From contig JABCPU010000072.1 in the NCBI GenBank assembly GCA_016800925.1, positions 157,399 through 221,398 on the forward strand: a stretch of 64,000 bases of DNA. Direction: 5' to 3'. A program made the position numbers and the translations under genes. This DNA comes from Suillus spraguei. Taxonomy: Eukaryota > Basidiomycota > Agaricomycetes > Boletales > Suillaceae. Shown piece after piece: positions 1 through 10,830 of this stretch. Below the pieces are notes generated by a model that did not search any database, had not been told where the DNA came from, and saw nothing but the letters and a program-made list of their open reading frames with translations. Position 1 is the stretch's first letter; every line of letters begins with the position of its first letter.

Positions 1-2026
1 TTCATTCACAGCGCTACCCCACAAGATACTGGCTACAGATAAATTCGAAGCTGAAGTCAAAGAACTACGGAAACGGTTTGTGGACAAGACGAGAGATGAT
101 TTTGTCTTCAAGCCCGCCTACCATAAAAGGATTCCCGCTGACGGTGTGGCGTTCTACATGGAAAATATATGGGTAGGGAAACGATTCATGTTCATAAATC
201 ACGCACTGAAGATGAAATTTCTCAGGAACAAGTGCAAACGAACAAGGACCTTGATCTACCTACTCAGCAAGAACTCCTCGCACAATTCCGATGTGACGAG
301 ATAGCGTCCGTCGCGCTCACAGACTTCACAGAACAGTCGAAGTCACAGCGGAGACCCATCGAGGCAGGCCACGTTGTGGAAGGTCTTGGTGATTTGATGC
401 GGAATTGGAAATCTCAAGCACTTAGTGAGAATGCTATTTCTATTTAAATTATGTGTATACTTATACATTTACTAGGCCGCTACGACCGTGACGCATCTCG
501 CTATCACCAAGGGGTGTACCAACGCAAGCGTACTGACCTTCTTGGGGTTATGGATTCGACCCTTTCTCCCCTCTTCCTCGGGCAGCTCAAGAACTTGCAC
601 AAGTCATGCCTCACTTCCTTCAAAAGGGAGCTTCTTGAAGGCCTGCGTGGTGACGAGTACAGTTTCGCGGATGTGGTTGGGAAGGCGCGGACAAAGTGCG
701 AGACACGGTTCGCACATGGTGCGAAGGATGTCTCGCTGGAGGACACTGATTGGACATGGCAGGACGAACTCGAGTCCCTCAGAGAGGAGGTTGGTAATGT
801 GGCCGACCAGTGTAGAAAAGATGAAACGAAGAAGATGGTCAACCTAATTGAGGTATTTGCTTAAGCATGATCTTTGATGTCCGCTAAAATATTTTCAGAG
901 GAACTTCAGAAAGCAAATTTCTGAACCCGTCGACATCAGTCTCAACAAAGCTACGCCTGACATGTGGGACAAGGTCTTGAGCACGTTCAAAGAAACGCTT
1001 GAGAAAGCCGAGTCGACTTATCTGGCAAAAGCGAAAAGTGTGTCATTTTGTCTTCCTCATGATGTAACTCTCAATTATATATGGCGCAGGTTTCAACTGC
1101 ACGGATGACGAGAATGTAACGTCCCTTACTGCCCTGCGGAGACGTGCATGGCTCGCTCTAAGAGCCAAGATCGACGAGCAAACTACTGATACTGTAATCC
1201 TTGGCAAGCTTCGGGCTCATTTCGAAGAGCGCTTCCGCTATGATGAGAATGCTGTTCCTCGAGTTTGGAGACCTGATGATGACATTGATGGAGCCTTCAG
1301 GACAGCTAAGGAGCAGGTACGTGTCTTCGCGAGTTTTTCCCTGTATATCTTACAGTTGAATGGTGTTTCAGACGATGAATCTCATTCCTCGCTATGCTAA
1401 GATCATTCCTGTTGATCCTTCCCTTGAATTCGTATTACCCTCAGAACCCTCTGACCCCTTGAATTCCACGGATGAGTTTGATTTCCCTTCAACACTCGTC
1501 ATCTTCACTGAGACAAAGTCTCTTGACCTCGCTTCTCGCTTCCGAAAGGATGCAGATGCATACTATGTCGAAGCGAAACGTAGCACTGTGTCGGGCATCG
1601 CACAGATCCCATACTGGATGTACGGCGTACTCGTCGTGCTCGGCTGGAATGAGGCTATGCTGGTGCTGTTCAACCCTCTGTATTTCACGTTTACTTTGAT
1701 AGCGCTGATAACTTCGTACGTATATGATTCAACTTTGCTATCGATTCATATTCTCACTTGCTTTTCAGCTATTTCATTTCCAAGCTGGGCTTGAGTGGAC
1801 CTCTGTTTCAGGTTTCGAAAACAGTCCTGACTGAGGTATGTTCGATAGCTCTATTCTGTTATTTTTCTTGCCTCATGGATCGTGGTTGCGATAGGTGCAG
1901 ACACAAGCTACTAACCGCATGAGGGACCACTTTTCGCAACCTACTCTAGCACAGCCCGTGCGAGCAAGTCCTGTCAGGGATTACAACGATGATGATGATG
2001 ATCAGGAAATGAGGAGATTGAGGTAG
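1..2026 (+). CDS. SEY1: SEY1/RHD3-family ER membrane-fusion GTPase (5' truncated by window edge)
   Basis: Atlastin-like dynamin-superfamily GTPase that fuses tubular ER membranes. Only the part after the GTPase core is in the window: the end of the GTPase region, the long helical bundle, two hydrophobic membrane segments (around 1,600-1,800) and a short charged cytosolic tail ending MRRLR at 2,026. Exons fit consensus GT-AG junctions: 1-172, 226-424, 476-852, 899-1037, 1090-1316, 1372-1715, 1769-1835, 1895-2026, with introns of 46-59 bp. Joined exons stay open and carry family signatures such as [20 protein letters not shown] and [18 protein letters not shown]. The first base belongs to a codon begun outside the window. 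No internal stop is seen, so it is probably a functional single-copy host gene. The identification rests on recognised conserved blocks; exon edges are inferred. Confidence 0.93.
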
Positions 2027-2214
2027 GGGCCTATATAACTTTTTCTTTTTATTACTTGGAGCCATGTCTCTATGATAATCCGGAGCGTGGTCTAGATTTG
2101 TCATTATGCATAAATTCATGTAATTCTCGATTCTACCGCTCGAGGCACATGGGTGATCAACCGATGGTATTATGTGTTCCAATGCGCGTCTGGAGTGGAG
2201 GAATGATGAGAGTG

Positions 2215-2221
2215 AAAAAAA
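2215..2221 (-). terminator. RNA polymerase III T-run terminator of tRNA-Val
   Basis: Seven A residues on the + strand, which is T7 on the tRNA strand, begin 4 nt past the mature tRNA 3' end. This is the expected Pol III stop signal. Confidence 0.8.
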
Positions 2222-2224
2222 TGT

Positions 2225-2297
2225 GATCTGACCCAGGCTCGAACTGAGGACCTTCTGTGTGTTAGACAGATGCGATAACCAACTACGCCATCAGACC
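2225..2297 (-). tRNA. tRNA-Val (anticodon AAC)
   Basis: The reverse strand folds into a full cloverleaf of 73 nt. The acceptor arms GGTCTGA and TCAGATC pair over 7 bp (one G-U). The D-arm is GCG...CGC, the anticodon stem TCTGT/ACAGA has the 7-nt loop CTAACAC (anticodon AAC, valine), and the T-arm CTCAG/CTGGG has loop TTCGAGC. There is no intron. The AAC wobble A would be read as inosine. It lies 200 bp downstream of SEY1 in convergent orientation. Confidence 0.93.
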
Positions 2298-2954
2298 GAT
2301 GGAAGAGGCCCTAATTGTGTCACAATAATATTAATAGATTATCTTTTCGTCTTAGGCCGCTTCTGTTTACATCATAATAAGAATCACAGCCGTGCACAAT
2401 GCAGCCGTGAGATGTGTGCAGACACCATGAAGTATTGCTGTTTGACAACCACTACATTGTGCATGCGGCCGTGTCCAGGCAGGGCGGCCTTTGCTTGCCA
2501 TTCAAAGGTATTTTGCCAGCTCCACAAACTACAGCAGGGCCAGCATCGGGCGTAATTACGTCCATGGCATCATGCTGTATTACCAGTTCTGTCTCCTATT
2601 TACGGTTCTTTCCCTACTACATATTATGGCGACCTCTGCTTTGGTCGGATATTAATCTTAAGCAGCCTCAACACAGTAATTGATGTTCTCAAAGATGTTG
2701 AAACCCGTCCTCATCGTGCGTTCCTTTCGTCTCTGAATTCAATGGCAATTTTCGTGAGGATTGCAAACAAATACCGATCCCACGCTGCACCCACGAGACA
2801 AATTAGTTTAGTTCAGACAGCCTGAAAGAAGCTGAGAAACTCCATCAATGGAACGCAGCATAACACACCCCGACTGCCTCGCGATGTTGACCCCATTCTA
2901 GAGTATCTCATCACCAGGATCTCAAACAAAACTGCATTTCGCGCCCGCGATTGC
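2298..2954. other. No gene recognised
   Basis: Only short open frames without recognisable motifs or a plausible intron pattern are present. Part of it may be an eroded upstream portion of the helicase relic that follows, but I cannot support that. Confidence 0.5.
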
Positions 2955-3212
2955 GCTGCATCGTCGCGTCATCAAAGTCCAATTCATCAATACATTCGAA
3001 AGCCACTGCATCCCCGGCGTCAATGTTGTGTTCCATCCAAAGCATTCATTTGTTGACAGTGCCATGAATCAAAGACGGTTTCTTTTGCGACTCGCGCATG
3101 CAATTAATGGTCATCAAGGATTGAGGCTAGCACGGGCTGTGCTTGACCCTCGAAAAAATCACTTTGCTCACGGCCAATTGTACACAGTGCTGTCGAGGGT
3201 GAGAACGTGAAG
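2955..3212 (+). pseudogene. Relic of a PIF1-like (Helitron-type) helicase C-terminus
   Basis: Translation gives a degraded version of the C-terminal PIF1 helicase block. A KVQFINTFESHCIPGVNVVF-like stretch is followed by RRFLLRLAHAINGHQG, where intact family members have a KRRQFPVRLAFAMTINKSQG-type motif. Then comes a well-preserved FAHGQLYTVLSRVRT, which matches motif VI (HGQLYVALSR). The glycine-serine-glutamine core is mutated, there is no start codon or upstream helicase motif in frame, and the frame closes at 3,210. In fungal genomes such fragments usually come from Helitrons; no Helitron end (TC...CTRR hairpin) was identified here. Confidence 0.7.
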
Positions 3213-5339
3213 AGACATGATGTGTCTATTTTCAGAGGTGAACAAAGAACAAGACTGACCAATATTGTATTTCTTGAGTTGCCACTGTATGTCGTCGAAG
3301 AGCATATCGAAGGGGTGTCCTGGTATGTAAGTAAAATTTATGTCGACTTTCAAGCGTTCGTCCACCCGCGTGTTGCCCGCGTGCGTCTCGTATGTCGTAT
3401 CCTCTACCAATTTGCCCTTGTAGGGTATTTTCTGAAAGCAGAATTATTCTAAATTTGTTCTGTGACCTCATAATATCATTATTTCATGAGCACTGCTGTC
3501 AGGAGTCAGGATAAATACGTTCCATACCTGTTTTATCAGTTTCGCACTCGTCTATTTGATACTAGGTATAGCCCACGCACTTATAGCCCTGACATCGTCT
3601 GTCCGACAGTTGTTATGGTTGTTGCTCGGCATCTCGCCTTGGCTCATCTCTAACAATACGATGGGACGACATTCCAAGCGCGTCAAACAGCATCAATAAA
3701 TGATTTTTTTCATGGCATACTGACCCACTCTGGGCCTGCGCATCGTCAATGTGCCTGATATGAATTTAGGCCCTCTATTTGAAGAGGATAGGTTCGGAGA
3801 TGTCCGTTTCAAAGCAAGTACTCACGACAGCAAGATCCGATGCTTGTGCCAGAATCAACTCGTTCCTAGTTAAACTTAAAAAGCTTTGGTGCACGCATCG
3901 TCATGACCACAGCAAGAATCCTATCAGCACGACAAACAAGATTGCGTCTTGACCTCACCATATCACAAGAGACCAGTCATCCATGTAGTTGGTTAGTGTC
4001 TGGAGGTGGCCGCATGCAGCCGGCTATAGCCCGTGCGTTGAATGCCGCAATGACCATAGTGCTATAGTATTAAAGTCGGCGCCGAAATTGAACATGAAAC
4101 AACTTAAGAGCTCAAATATTCGATCTATATCGTTGATTAGACTATTTAAAAATTTTATTGGTGCAGATGTAAAGCTAGGCGCGAGTGACTTACGCGGCGT
4201 GGCTTGGCAATGAGGAGTGCCAGACGGATCAGCGAAAACCGACTTTAGCAGGTTCGTCGCTGGTGTGATTCCTTTTTGTCCTGCATGATACTTAACTTCC
4301 AGAACGTCGAGTAAATGACCTTCATCCGCTTGCGGGTTCGCCAAATCCACAACCGAGGCTATACCACATCTCCGAATCTCTTCGCAGAGAGGAGTACAGT
4401 CACCCCTGAGCCTTCCCCTCGGAGTATTAAAGGCTCGGTATGTATACGAATTTCCGATCGTTAGGGAAGAACGACTCGGATGTACAGGTTATCTGGCAGG
4501 GCATGGCTCAATGGCAGTCATCGACCCGAAAGTGGTCATGCTGTATGTACCATGGTGGGTGTATCATTGTCCGCGTGTGCTGTGCTCGCCGGGTTTCTTG
4601 TCTCCTGGCAAGATGGGTGGATCTGGGCCCGGCTTAGGGTATTGAACTCAGGCTGAAAGCCTGAAGATTCTGGATTTTGATTCAAACCTTGAGACCGGAT
4701 CGGAGATCCGGTGAGATGAAGACAAATATTTGTCATAGTCCCAGTCTATTTCTGGCATGGTCACTTTGGGTCTTTTGCTTCGAGTTTTCTTTTTCGTTGC
4801 AGTACTATTGCCATGTCCTAGGCCTCTTTTGTACAACCGCCCCTCTAGCCCCCTTCTTTGTACGGCCTCGCGCTTTCTTTGTAAGACTGCCGCATCGTGG
4901 GATAGGGAGTTGGATACAACATCAATGTATGTTCTTTCAGTCGCATCAGCGTGTACATGGATTACAAGAACTTTAGGTTGTGGTTTTTTAAGGGGTCACT
5001 TGCAGAACGTTGCTGAAACGCTGACCTTTGAGGAAATGTCTATGAGGTTGACTTGGGGTGTTGTTCAAACCTGTGTATCAATGAAATACATAATGCCATC
5101 CGTGGGTACAGTCGTATAACACTGCCTTGCGATCCACAACTCCCGCATTAGCCACATTGGTACCCTGGATGCATATTCCTAAATTGTATGGTGAAATACT
5201 TACTTCGGTTATTCAGCTATGATCCCTCAAACCTCACTTTGGCGACACAGGCGCTGGATTGGTGGTATATTAACCACGAACACGATCTCATACAGCCAGA
5301 AAGTTTGCCACTGCTCCCTCACTCTCATCCTCTAACAGT
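3213..5339. other. About 2.1 kb without a recognisable gene
   Basis: Both strands hold only short ORFs. The longest is 108 codons on the minus strand at 4,024-4,350 and shows no known motif or intron-exon logic. A Pol III A-box-like string (TGGCTCAATGG) occurs near 4,505, but no cloverleaf could be built around it. Probably intergenic DNA or old repeat debris. Confidence 0.5.
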
Positions 5340-7043
5340 ATGTCCTCAGTCCCGAATGATCCCAGCTCCCTCAATGCACATGATATTTTCGGCTATTTTA
5401 CAGGTTCGTAGAGAGACATACGGATAATGGCGGTGATAACTTGATTGACCTTGGCCGCGGTTACACAGTTGCTGCCTCTGTTGGCGTAATATACGATTGG
5501 GGTGAGCAAGACTGAGTATGAAAAAACCGCTGACATCCTCATAGTAATCTCAGCACTTACGTTGGGACAAGAGGTAGGTCGATTCGACGTTACTGGTGTA
5601 CCCGTTTCGCTAAGAATGATTCAATAGGTCGAACTATTCTGGGTGAGCGGCCCGATTCCGCCTCAAAAGAACGACGTAAAACTAATTCGCGGCAGAAGCG
5701 ACGCCAGTCCTTGATGTCAATTCTATATCTCAGTGTATGTAGTTTATATTTAAATATGCTTAGCAAGTTATGCTGACGTGAAGCCATCATAGATACGTTA
5801 TGTTGGAATAGTATATGTTATGTACGTATGAAAAGCTATATAACTTGAATTGTGCTCATTCGTTATCTCTTACAACCAGCCTCAAGATGTTGAGTATGTC
5901 ACCTTACATTCACCGTGTTTGCTTCTTCTGACTGGCGGTACATAGTTAATGTTCCGACAATCTCAATATCAAATTCAGTGAGTTCTGTACTGATGGCTTC
6001 TATTCCCGCCTAAACAGCTTAACTACTATGTAGGGGTGAGTTTCCCAAACAACTTGTTGGCTCAGTATAACAACTGCTACAGTTGTGAGTGTATTTCGAG
6101 CGTATGATCCTCCGAGGCTGATAATCATGTTGCTGAATTTCTCAGGCCATGTCATGTACATTATACTGGAAAGCACGAATGAGGTTGTAAATGTAATGCT
6201 GGGCGGTGAGCTATGTACCTCTGACATTGACTTGACTAAAACATCAGGCAAGTCATCATGATCGCTCGGCTGAATGCCATGTACCGATCCAGAAAGGTGC
6301 TGGTATTTCTCGTTGTCGTCTTTTTGGCCATCAGAATCGGCAACTCAGTCCTGGCCGCAATATCCATGATCCATATTCCAGTGGGTAAGTTTTAATTATA
6401 GACGAAAGATCTGGTTGCATTAGGCTCATTGACAAATAGCAGAGGAAGTCGTTCTCTCCGGCACCTATATATGCAATATCGGATACGTGAAAGATACGTT
6501 ACTTTTGTATACCATCACTTGGACACTCTCCCTTGCATTGGAGGTCCTTTTTCTATTTCTCGCAGTCAAGAATGCTATAAAGCACTTGCGTGAACTGTCC
6601 CGACACTCAAAAAGAGATATTATTGGGGACTGTTTCACGTTATTAATCAAGACACACGTGAGCTACTTTGCGAGGTGAGCTCATCATGTAAAGGCGGTTA
6701 TCTTTCCGCTAAAATTCTTCACATACTAGTTTTCTTGTAGTTTCTTGCTTCTACGTCGGTTTTTATTCTCCATCGTTGTCAGCGGTACGCAGGTTTATCA
6801 TCGACCTCTGCATGCGACCATAATTCATCATTTCCATAGAACCCAAATTCCCCGAAAACTCAAATTTATCTTGGTTTCGCTCAAATCTTCCAGTTCGCGC
6901 AGTTGTTTGTGCTGGGACCACGCCTGATCCTTAGCATTCGAGAACATCATGCTGAGCTCTTAGCCGATTCCGATGCAGCAATCGCTATGGTTCCAATTAC
7001 TTTCCAGGGGCGCGTCCGTGTGTCAACTAGCAGCAGTGCGTAA
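5340..7043 (+). CDS. Fungal DUF6533-type multi-pass membrane protein
   Basis: A seven-helix-like integral membrane protein family expanded in agaricomycetes; molecular function unknown. The start ATG at 5,340 gives MSSVPNDPSSLNAHDIFGYF. After the first intron comes the N-terminal signature VAASVGVIYDW...TLGQEVELFW, typical of DUF6533. The C-terminal half contains several hydrophobic helices and the family tail FAQLFVLGPRLILSIREHHA, ending at TAA 7,041-7,043. Exons inferred from GT-AG and frame: 5340-5403, 5469-5501, 5545-5573, 5628-5642, 5696-5734, 5793-5821, 5880-5893, 5946-5977, 6018-6035, 6066-6084, 6146-6205, 6253 to about 6381, about 6443-6674, 6741-6792, 6840-7043. Several are micro-exons of 14-19 nt. 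The frame is open throughout apart from an uncertain junction near 6,380-6,445. Likely a functional host gene. Confidence 0.82.
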
Positions 7044-8742
7044 TACCAGAGGTCCTCGATATGATTGATTTCCGATGAGCCGGTAGTCTGGGGATAGAAT
7101 TTGTTCTGATTTATCTTAAGTCTTATCGTAATACTTCCAGATATCTGGTGTTGCAAAGTAGTAGACGTTTCCGATTTAGTGATGTATTTTACATAGGTGA
7201 TAATTATCTGCTCTGCAGTACTAATAATTAAACGTAAGTAATAACATGAGGTAAGGATAAAGAGAACATAAGGATATGGAATTAGAATGTTAAGCAGCAA
7301 CGGCAATTACCGACTCGGAGTCGCAACTTTGCCTGCAGGAACACATTAACGGCATTTTATACACGTTTTCACGTATCCTCGGTCCCCTTGAAGTTGAAGT
7401 CTATCCACAGCGGTGGTTTTTGTTCTCAGCTAGTGCGATATTCATCAGATTCTCTCCGAGCTCACCTCTTTTTACTGGCTAATCTTCATGGCCTGCGTTT
7501 CAGCGAGGCAAAGTGAGACCAGGGGTTCACATTCACCTCGAGCCTAAAGGAAAGTACTTATCGATGATCCAGCAAGAAAAACTTCAGATATTTGTCCAAT
7601 TAATCGCATGCACAGGTATAGTACTAGGACAACCGGATCTACTACGGGATCCACACAGGCGTGCCATGGAGTCTGCAAGTCTTCGGTTAAATCCTCTATA
7701 TCCTGGGGCTCTGGAGCATCCGGGCATCGCGTGCAGTCTGACTCACGTCCAGTGACTTTGGACCCTAGTATCATGTCGCACAACTGCCGTGCTTGAGCTA
7801 CTCCCCACTGGAGGCTTAGCCTGTGTCCGACAGATCCGGAAGGGCTGCTGCCTGTCCGCCATGGCAAAAAAAAACCAGGGTTAGTTGTTTACAATCTGTT
7901 TGGTCTGCAAACCGTCGCGCCTCAGTGAATTTTGGGTTTGTCATGTTCTGTCATTTTCAAATTTAATGAACCCTGACTGTCCAAGATCAGTTAACCAAAG
8001 CATTGATTTTGCGACCCACAACTTCCCTTGTATCGAACTCAGTGTACTACTAGTACAGTCACTGAGGAGTCCACATCAGGATATAGGCTGATATATACTT
8101 TTCGGGATTACGTCCTCGTGCACCGGATAGACGAGCCTCATTGCCGTCTTCCTTTCATCCCTTTCATTAGTTGACCAAGGGGGACTCTATTAGTAACAGT
8201 GTGTGCGCTAACCTTGATACACTGCGGCTACTGCAGGTATTCGGATCTCCGGCACCTTCATCCACCCCCTTGCGGTTTCTCTCGACGTGATATCTTAATT
8301 TTTCCACTTGAATTGAATAGATGGTCTGACACCGAAACCATAGTTTGCGTCTGAGACATTGGCCGACAACATATGGACTACTCAGGCTGAAAACATCACC
8401 TCGACCAATCAAGGCGCCTTGAAACACTGCCAGACCAATAAGCAACCTTGCCACCAGCGCATGCTCAATAATATGGTGGACGATAAGTTACGGTTCGATT
8501 TGCCGATTTGCCGCGACGTATTTTAAAGTTCGATCAATGTTTGTTCTAGTTTTGGTTGATAGACCTAATTTTGTCACAAAAAGTGTTACTTACTACTATC
8601 GGTAATGGTCGGACTCGCGCCAATCCCCGACCCCGGAGCTCCGTGTCTTGAGCTGCATAGTGATGAATTCTGGCACGGCTTCAAAGGTTCGTGCACAAGA
8701 CATAAGTATCTTAGACGCAGGTCACACGGTATACAATCTCGC
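7044..8742. other. About 1.7 kb without a recognisable gene
   Basis: Contains AT-rich sequence after the membrane protein gene, then two minus-strand ORFs (7,544-7,867 and 8,167-8,454) without recognisable domains. I see no repeat boundaries, tRNA or transposon motif. Confidence 0.5.
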
Positions 8743-8750
8743 TGTCAGTT
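8743..8750. repeat. 8-bp target-site duplication of hAT copy 1 (left)
   Basis: TGTCAGTT directly abuts the element's left end, and the same 8 bases follow the right end at 10,719-10,726. Eight-base duplications are the hallmark of hAT transposition. Confidence 0.9.
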
Positions 8751-10718
8751 TAGTGCTGCCGAAGTCCGGTTCGGTTAGGTTCATCACCCTATATCTGCGA
8801 ACCCCGAACTCGACCAGTGGTCAGGTTCAAGCAAGATGGGCGAACCCTGGACCGGACGCCTTCGAACGCGTTCGCAAGGGTTCAGTTCAGGTTCAGAACG
8901 CGTTCGAACCCTCGAACCGTTGATTTAATTAGCAAAAAAAATCAAAACGAAAATGACATGTACAATACGAATAGCTACTAGAACTCTTCATTGACATCGA
9001 CGCGGTTATCATAAGGAGCGGCGAATTCAGCCTGGGCTGTTGCGGAGATGTGACCTTGGCGGTATGCGCTCTTGAGCAATTGAAGAGCCTCGAATGTTGT
9101 TGGCTTCAAACAGCTGCGACGCACGGTCCCAGTAACACCGCCGCTCGAAAATGCTCTCTCAGATGCAACAGCTGATCCCTGAATGGCGAGGTAGTCCTTT
9201 GCAATGCGGGAAATAGTTGGGTATTGTATAGAATGGTGCTTTAAAGTTTTTTGAATCATGTCAGTACGAAAGCAATACAAATAAAATAACGAGACGTACA
9301 CCCCACCAAGCCACCACATTGTTGACGTCCTCGAGCGGTGCATCTAGATAGTCCTCGAGTTCTTGACGAGGCCTTCGTGTGGTTGCGTCATTCACGACAC
9401 GCGATTTGACAGAGCTTCGCATCCAATTATGGCCATACGAGCCTTGGCGAGCAAGCGAGGGAGGTGCAGTAACAGACGGCTCTGCAGGAGCCTGCGAGGG
9501 AGTACTACTGCGATGATACATATCAAACTATGTAAGATTAGTATACAATTGACAGAAATGAGTGATGAGCGACATACCGTGCTCTCGAGGCATTGCATGC
9601 CTTGTTTGAAAAAATGAGTGGTCCATTTGTCTTTTGCGTACGCGACCTTGTAGTTGGGGTCCAGCGCTACACCAACAAGGTCAATGATGTTCAAAGGCAT
9701 TAGAATAGATACGAGATACATACCGAGACAAATGAAATATACATCTGTGTCGTCAGTCTTACTATACCACTTGCGGAGATTAGTGACACCAGCTTCAATG
9801 GCCGTTGAGAAACGGGCAAATTTTGACGCGTTCGCCATGTTTTGCAAAGTGTCTTGAAGACATTCGAGCACTGGAATGGTTCTCCATACGGTTGGTTCAC
9901 GTGTGGCAGAGAAGCTCAGGAGGTCCTACAGCTGACCGTTTGGCTGGGATACTGCTGGCAGTCTCCCGGATCTTCTCTGTAGGCTTGACAGCGCGGCCTG
10001 AACGACGAATGAATGAATTGAGAGTGCCTTTGGATGGAGGAGGGGGAGGGAGGATGGTAGTGTCATCATCTGGGTCGTGTATCCACTCCATCTCTTCAGC
10101 GCTTTTCAACGAACCGTCAGGACGACGGGCTGGTGCAGACGACTCGAACATAGTTACAGCAGGGAGTGCAAATGTTGAACCTATACCACAAGTGAATATA
10201 TATATCTCAAACTAAATAAAAAAATGTTGCGCACCTTCAAGTTCCAAAATGACAATCCATTGCGCAAACTTGGTGGAAAACCCAGGAATCACCACAGTAG
10301 TAGGTATATTCTGAATGAAAAAACATTAGAAGTTAGCAACTTATCAAACATGAGAGACGGTGAACATAGTACCGGTGCTTCGAGTCGTTGCATAGCTGAA
10401 AAAAGTACCCTTGTTGCTTGTGCAATGTGGGGAATGCTACTGTCAAAAGAAGAGAAGGAACAGAAGTTGGTGAGCGCACTACTTAAACTGACAGGAAGCC
10501 TCACGAAAAACACGCAGCTGGAATTGTGCACATGGTGCAGGTTCGGACCGGTTCGGACGCGTCCGAACCGGTCCGCATTTTTCAGTGACGACATCGAACC
10601 CCGAACCTGTTAGGGGGTTCGGTCCAGGAGAGAGACCAAACCTGTGACCGAACCACTGGTCCAGTCTGGATGGGTTCAGGTTCGAACCATGGTTTGGGAC
10701 CGGACTGCGGCAGCACTA
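8751..10718 (-). mobile_element. hAT-superfamily DNA transposon, internally deleted (copy 1)
   Basis: The ends form an imperfect terminal inverted repeat: TAGTGCTGCCGAAGTCCGG on the left, against the right end read in reverse, TAGTGCTGCCGCAGTCCGG. A perfect 8-bp duplication flanks it. Subterminal regions are rich in GGTTCG/CGAACC words on both sides, as expected for transposase binding sites. The 1,968-bp element carries remnants of a minus-strand transposase. It is almost identical to the element at 40.5 kb but retains a different internal part. Confidence 0.9.
8978..10151 (-). pseudogene. hAT transposase remnants, including the C-terminal dimerisation domain
   Basis: Read on the minus strand. 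10,151 to about 9,915 encodes an N-terminal proline/serine-rich segment starting MFESSAPARRPDGS. The frame then hits a deletion junction (GPPELLCHT stop), where copy 2 continues into GPPAPAPKKALM. 9,850-9,570 encodes a middle portion (SKFARFSTAIEAG; VALDPNYKVAYAKDKW) typical of hAT proteins, and 9,521-8,978 encodes the hATC dimerisation block (YPTISRIAKDYLAIQGSAVA, SERAFSSGG). The zinc finger and most of the catalytic core are missing, so the element is non-autonomous. Confidence 0.85.
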
Positions 10719-10732
10719 TGTCAGTTCAGTTA

Positions 10733-10830
10733 GGCTCTGTACGGACACCAAAATTTGAAATTGAAATTGAAAGAAAATATAAATTTGAAGGTCATGTGAT
10801 GGTATCACATGACCAGATGGGTGATCCTGG
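10733..10830 (+). repeat. Harbinger left terminal inverted repeat
   Basis: Matches the reverse complement of 26,732-26,830, apart from a 6-bp extra ATTGAA unit and few substitutions. It contains a perfect 25-bp palindrome with 3-nt spacer at 10,790-10,814 (GGTCATGTGAT, GGT, ATCACATGACC). Confidence 0.88.

Noticed and set aside
504..842. Minus-strand ORF within SEY1
   Set aside because: Shadow of the third SEY1 exon, which is conserved on the + strand.
4024..4350. 108-codon minus-strand ORF as a host gene
   Set aside because: No motif, no intron-exon logic, no second-copy support. Length is within chance for this composition.
4500..4730. Possible tRNA or tRNA-derived SINE
   Set aside because: An A-box-like TGGCTCAATGG is present, but no acceptable B-box in the right orientation and distance, no cloverleaf and no SINE tail.
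8648..8923. 91-codon ORF across the left hAT terminus
   Set aside because: It runs through the target duplication and the non-coding terminal repeat, so it cannot be a conserved gene.
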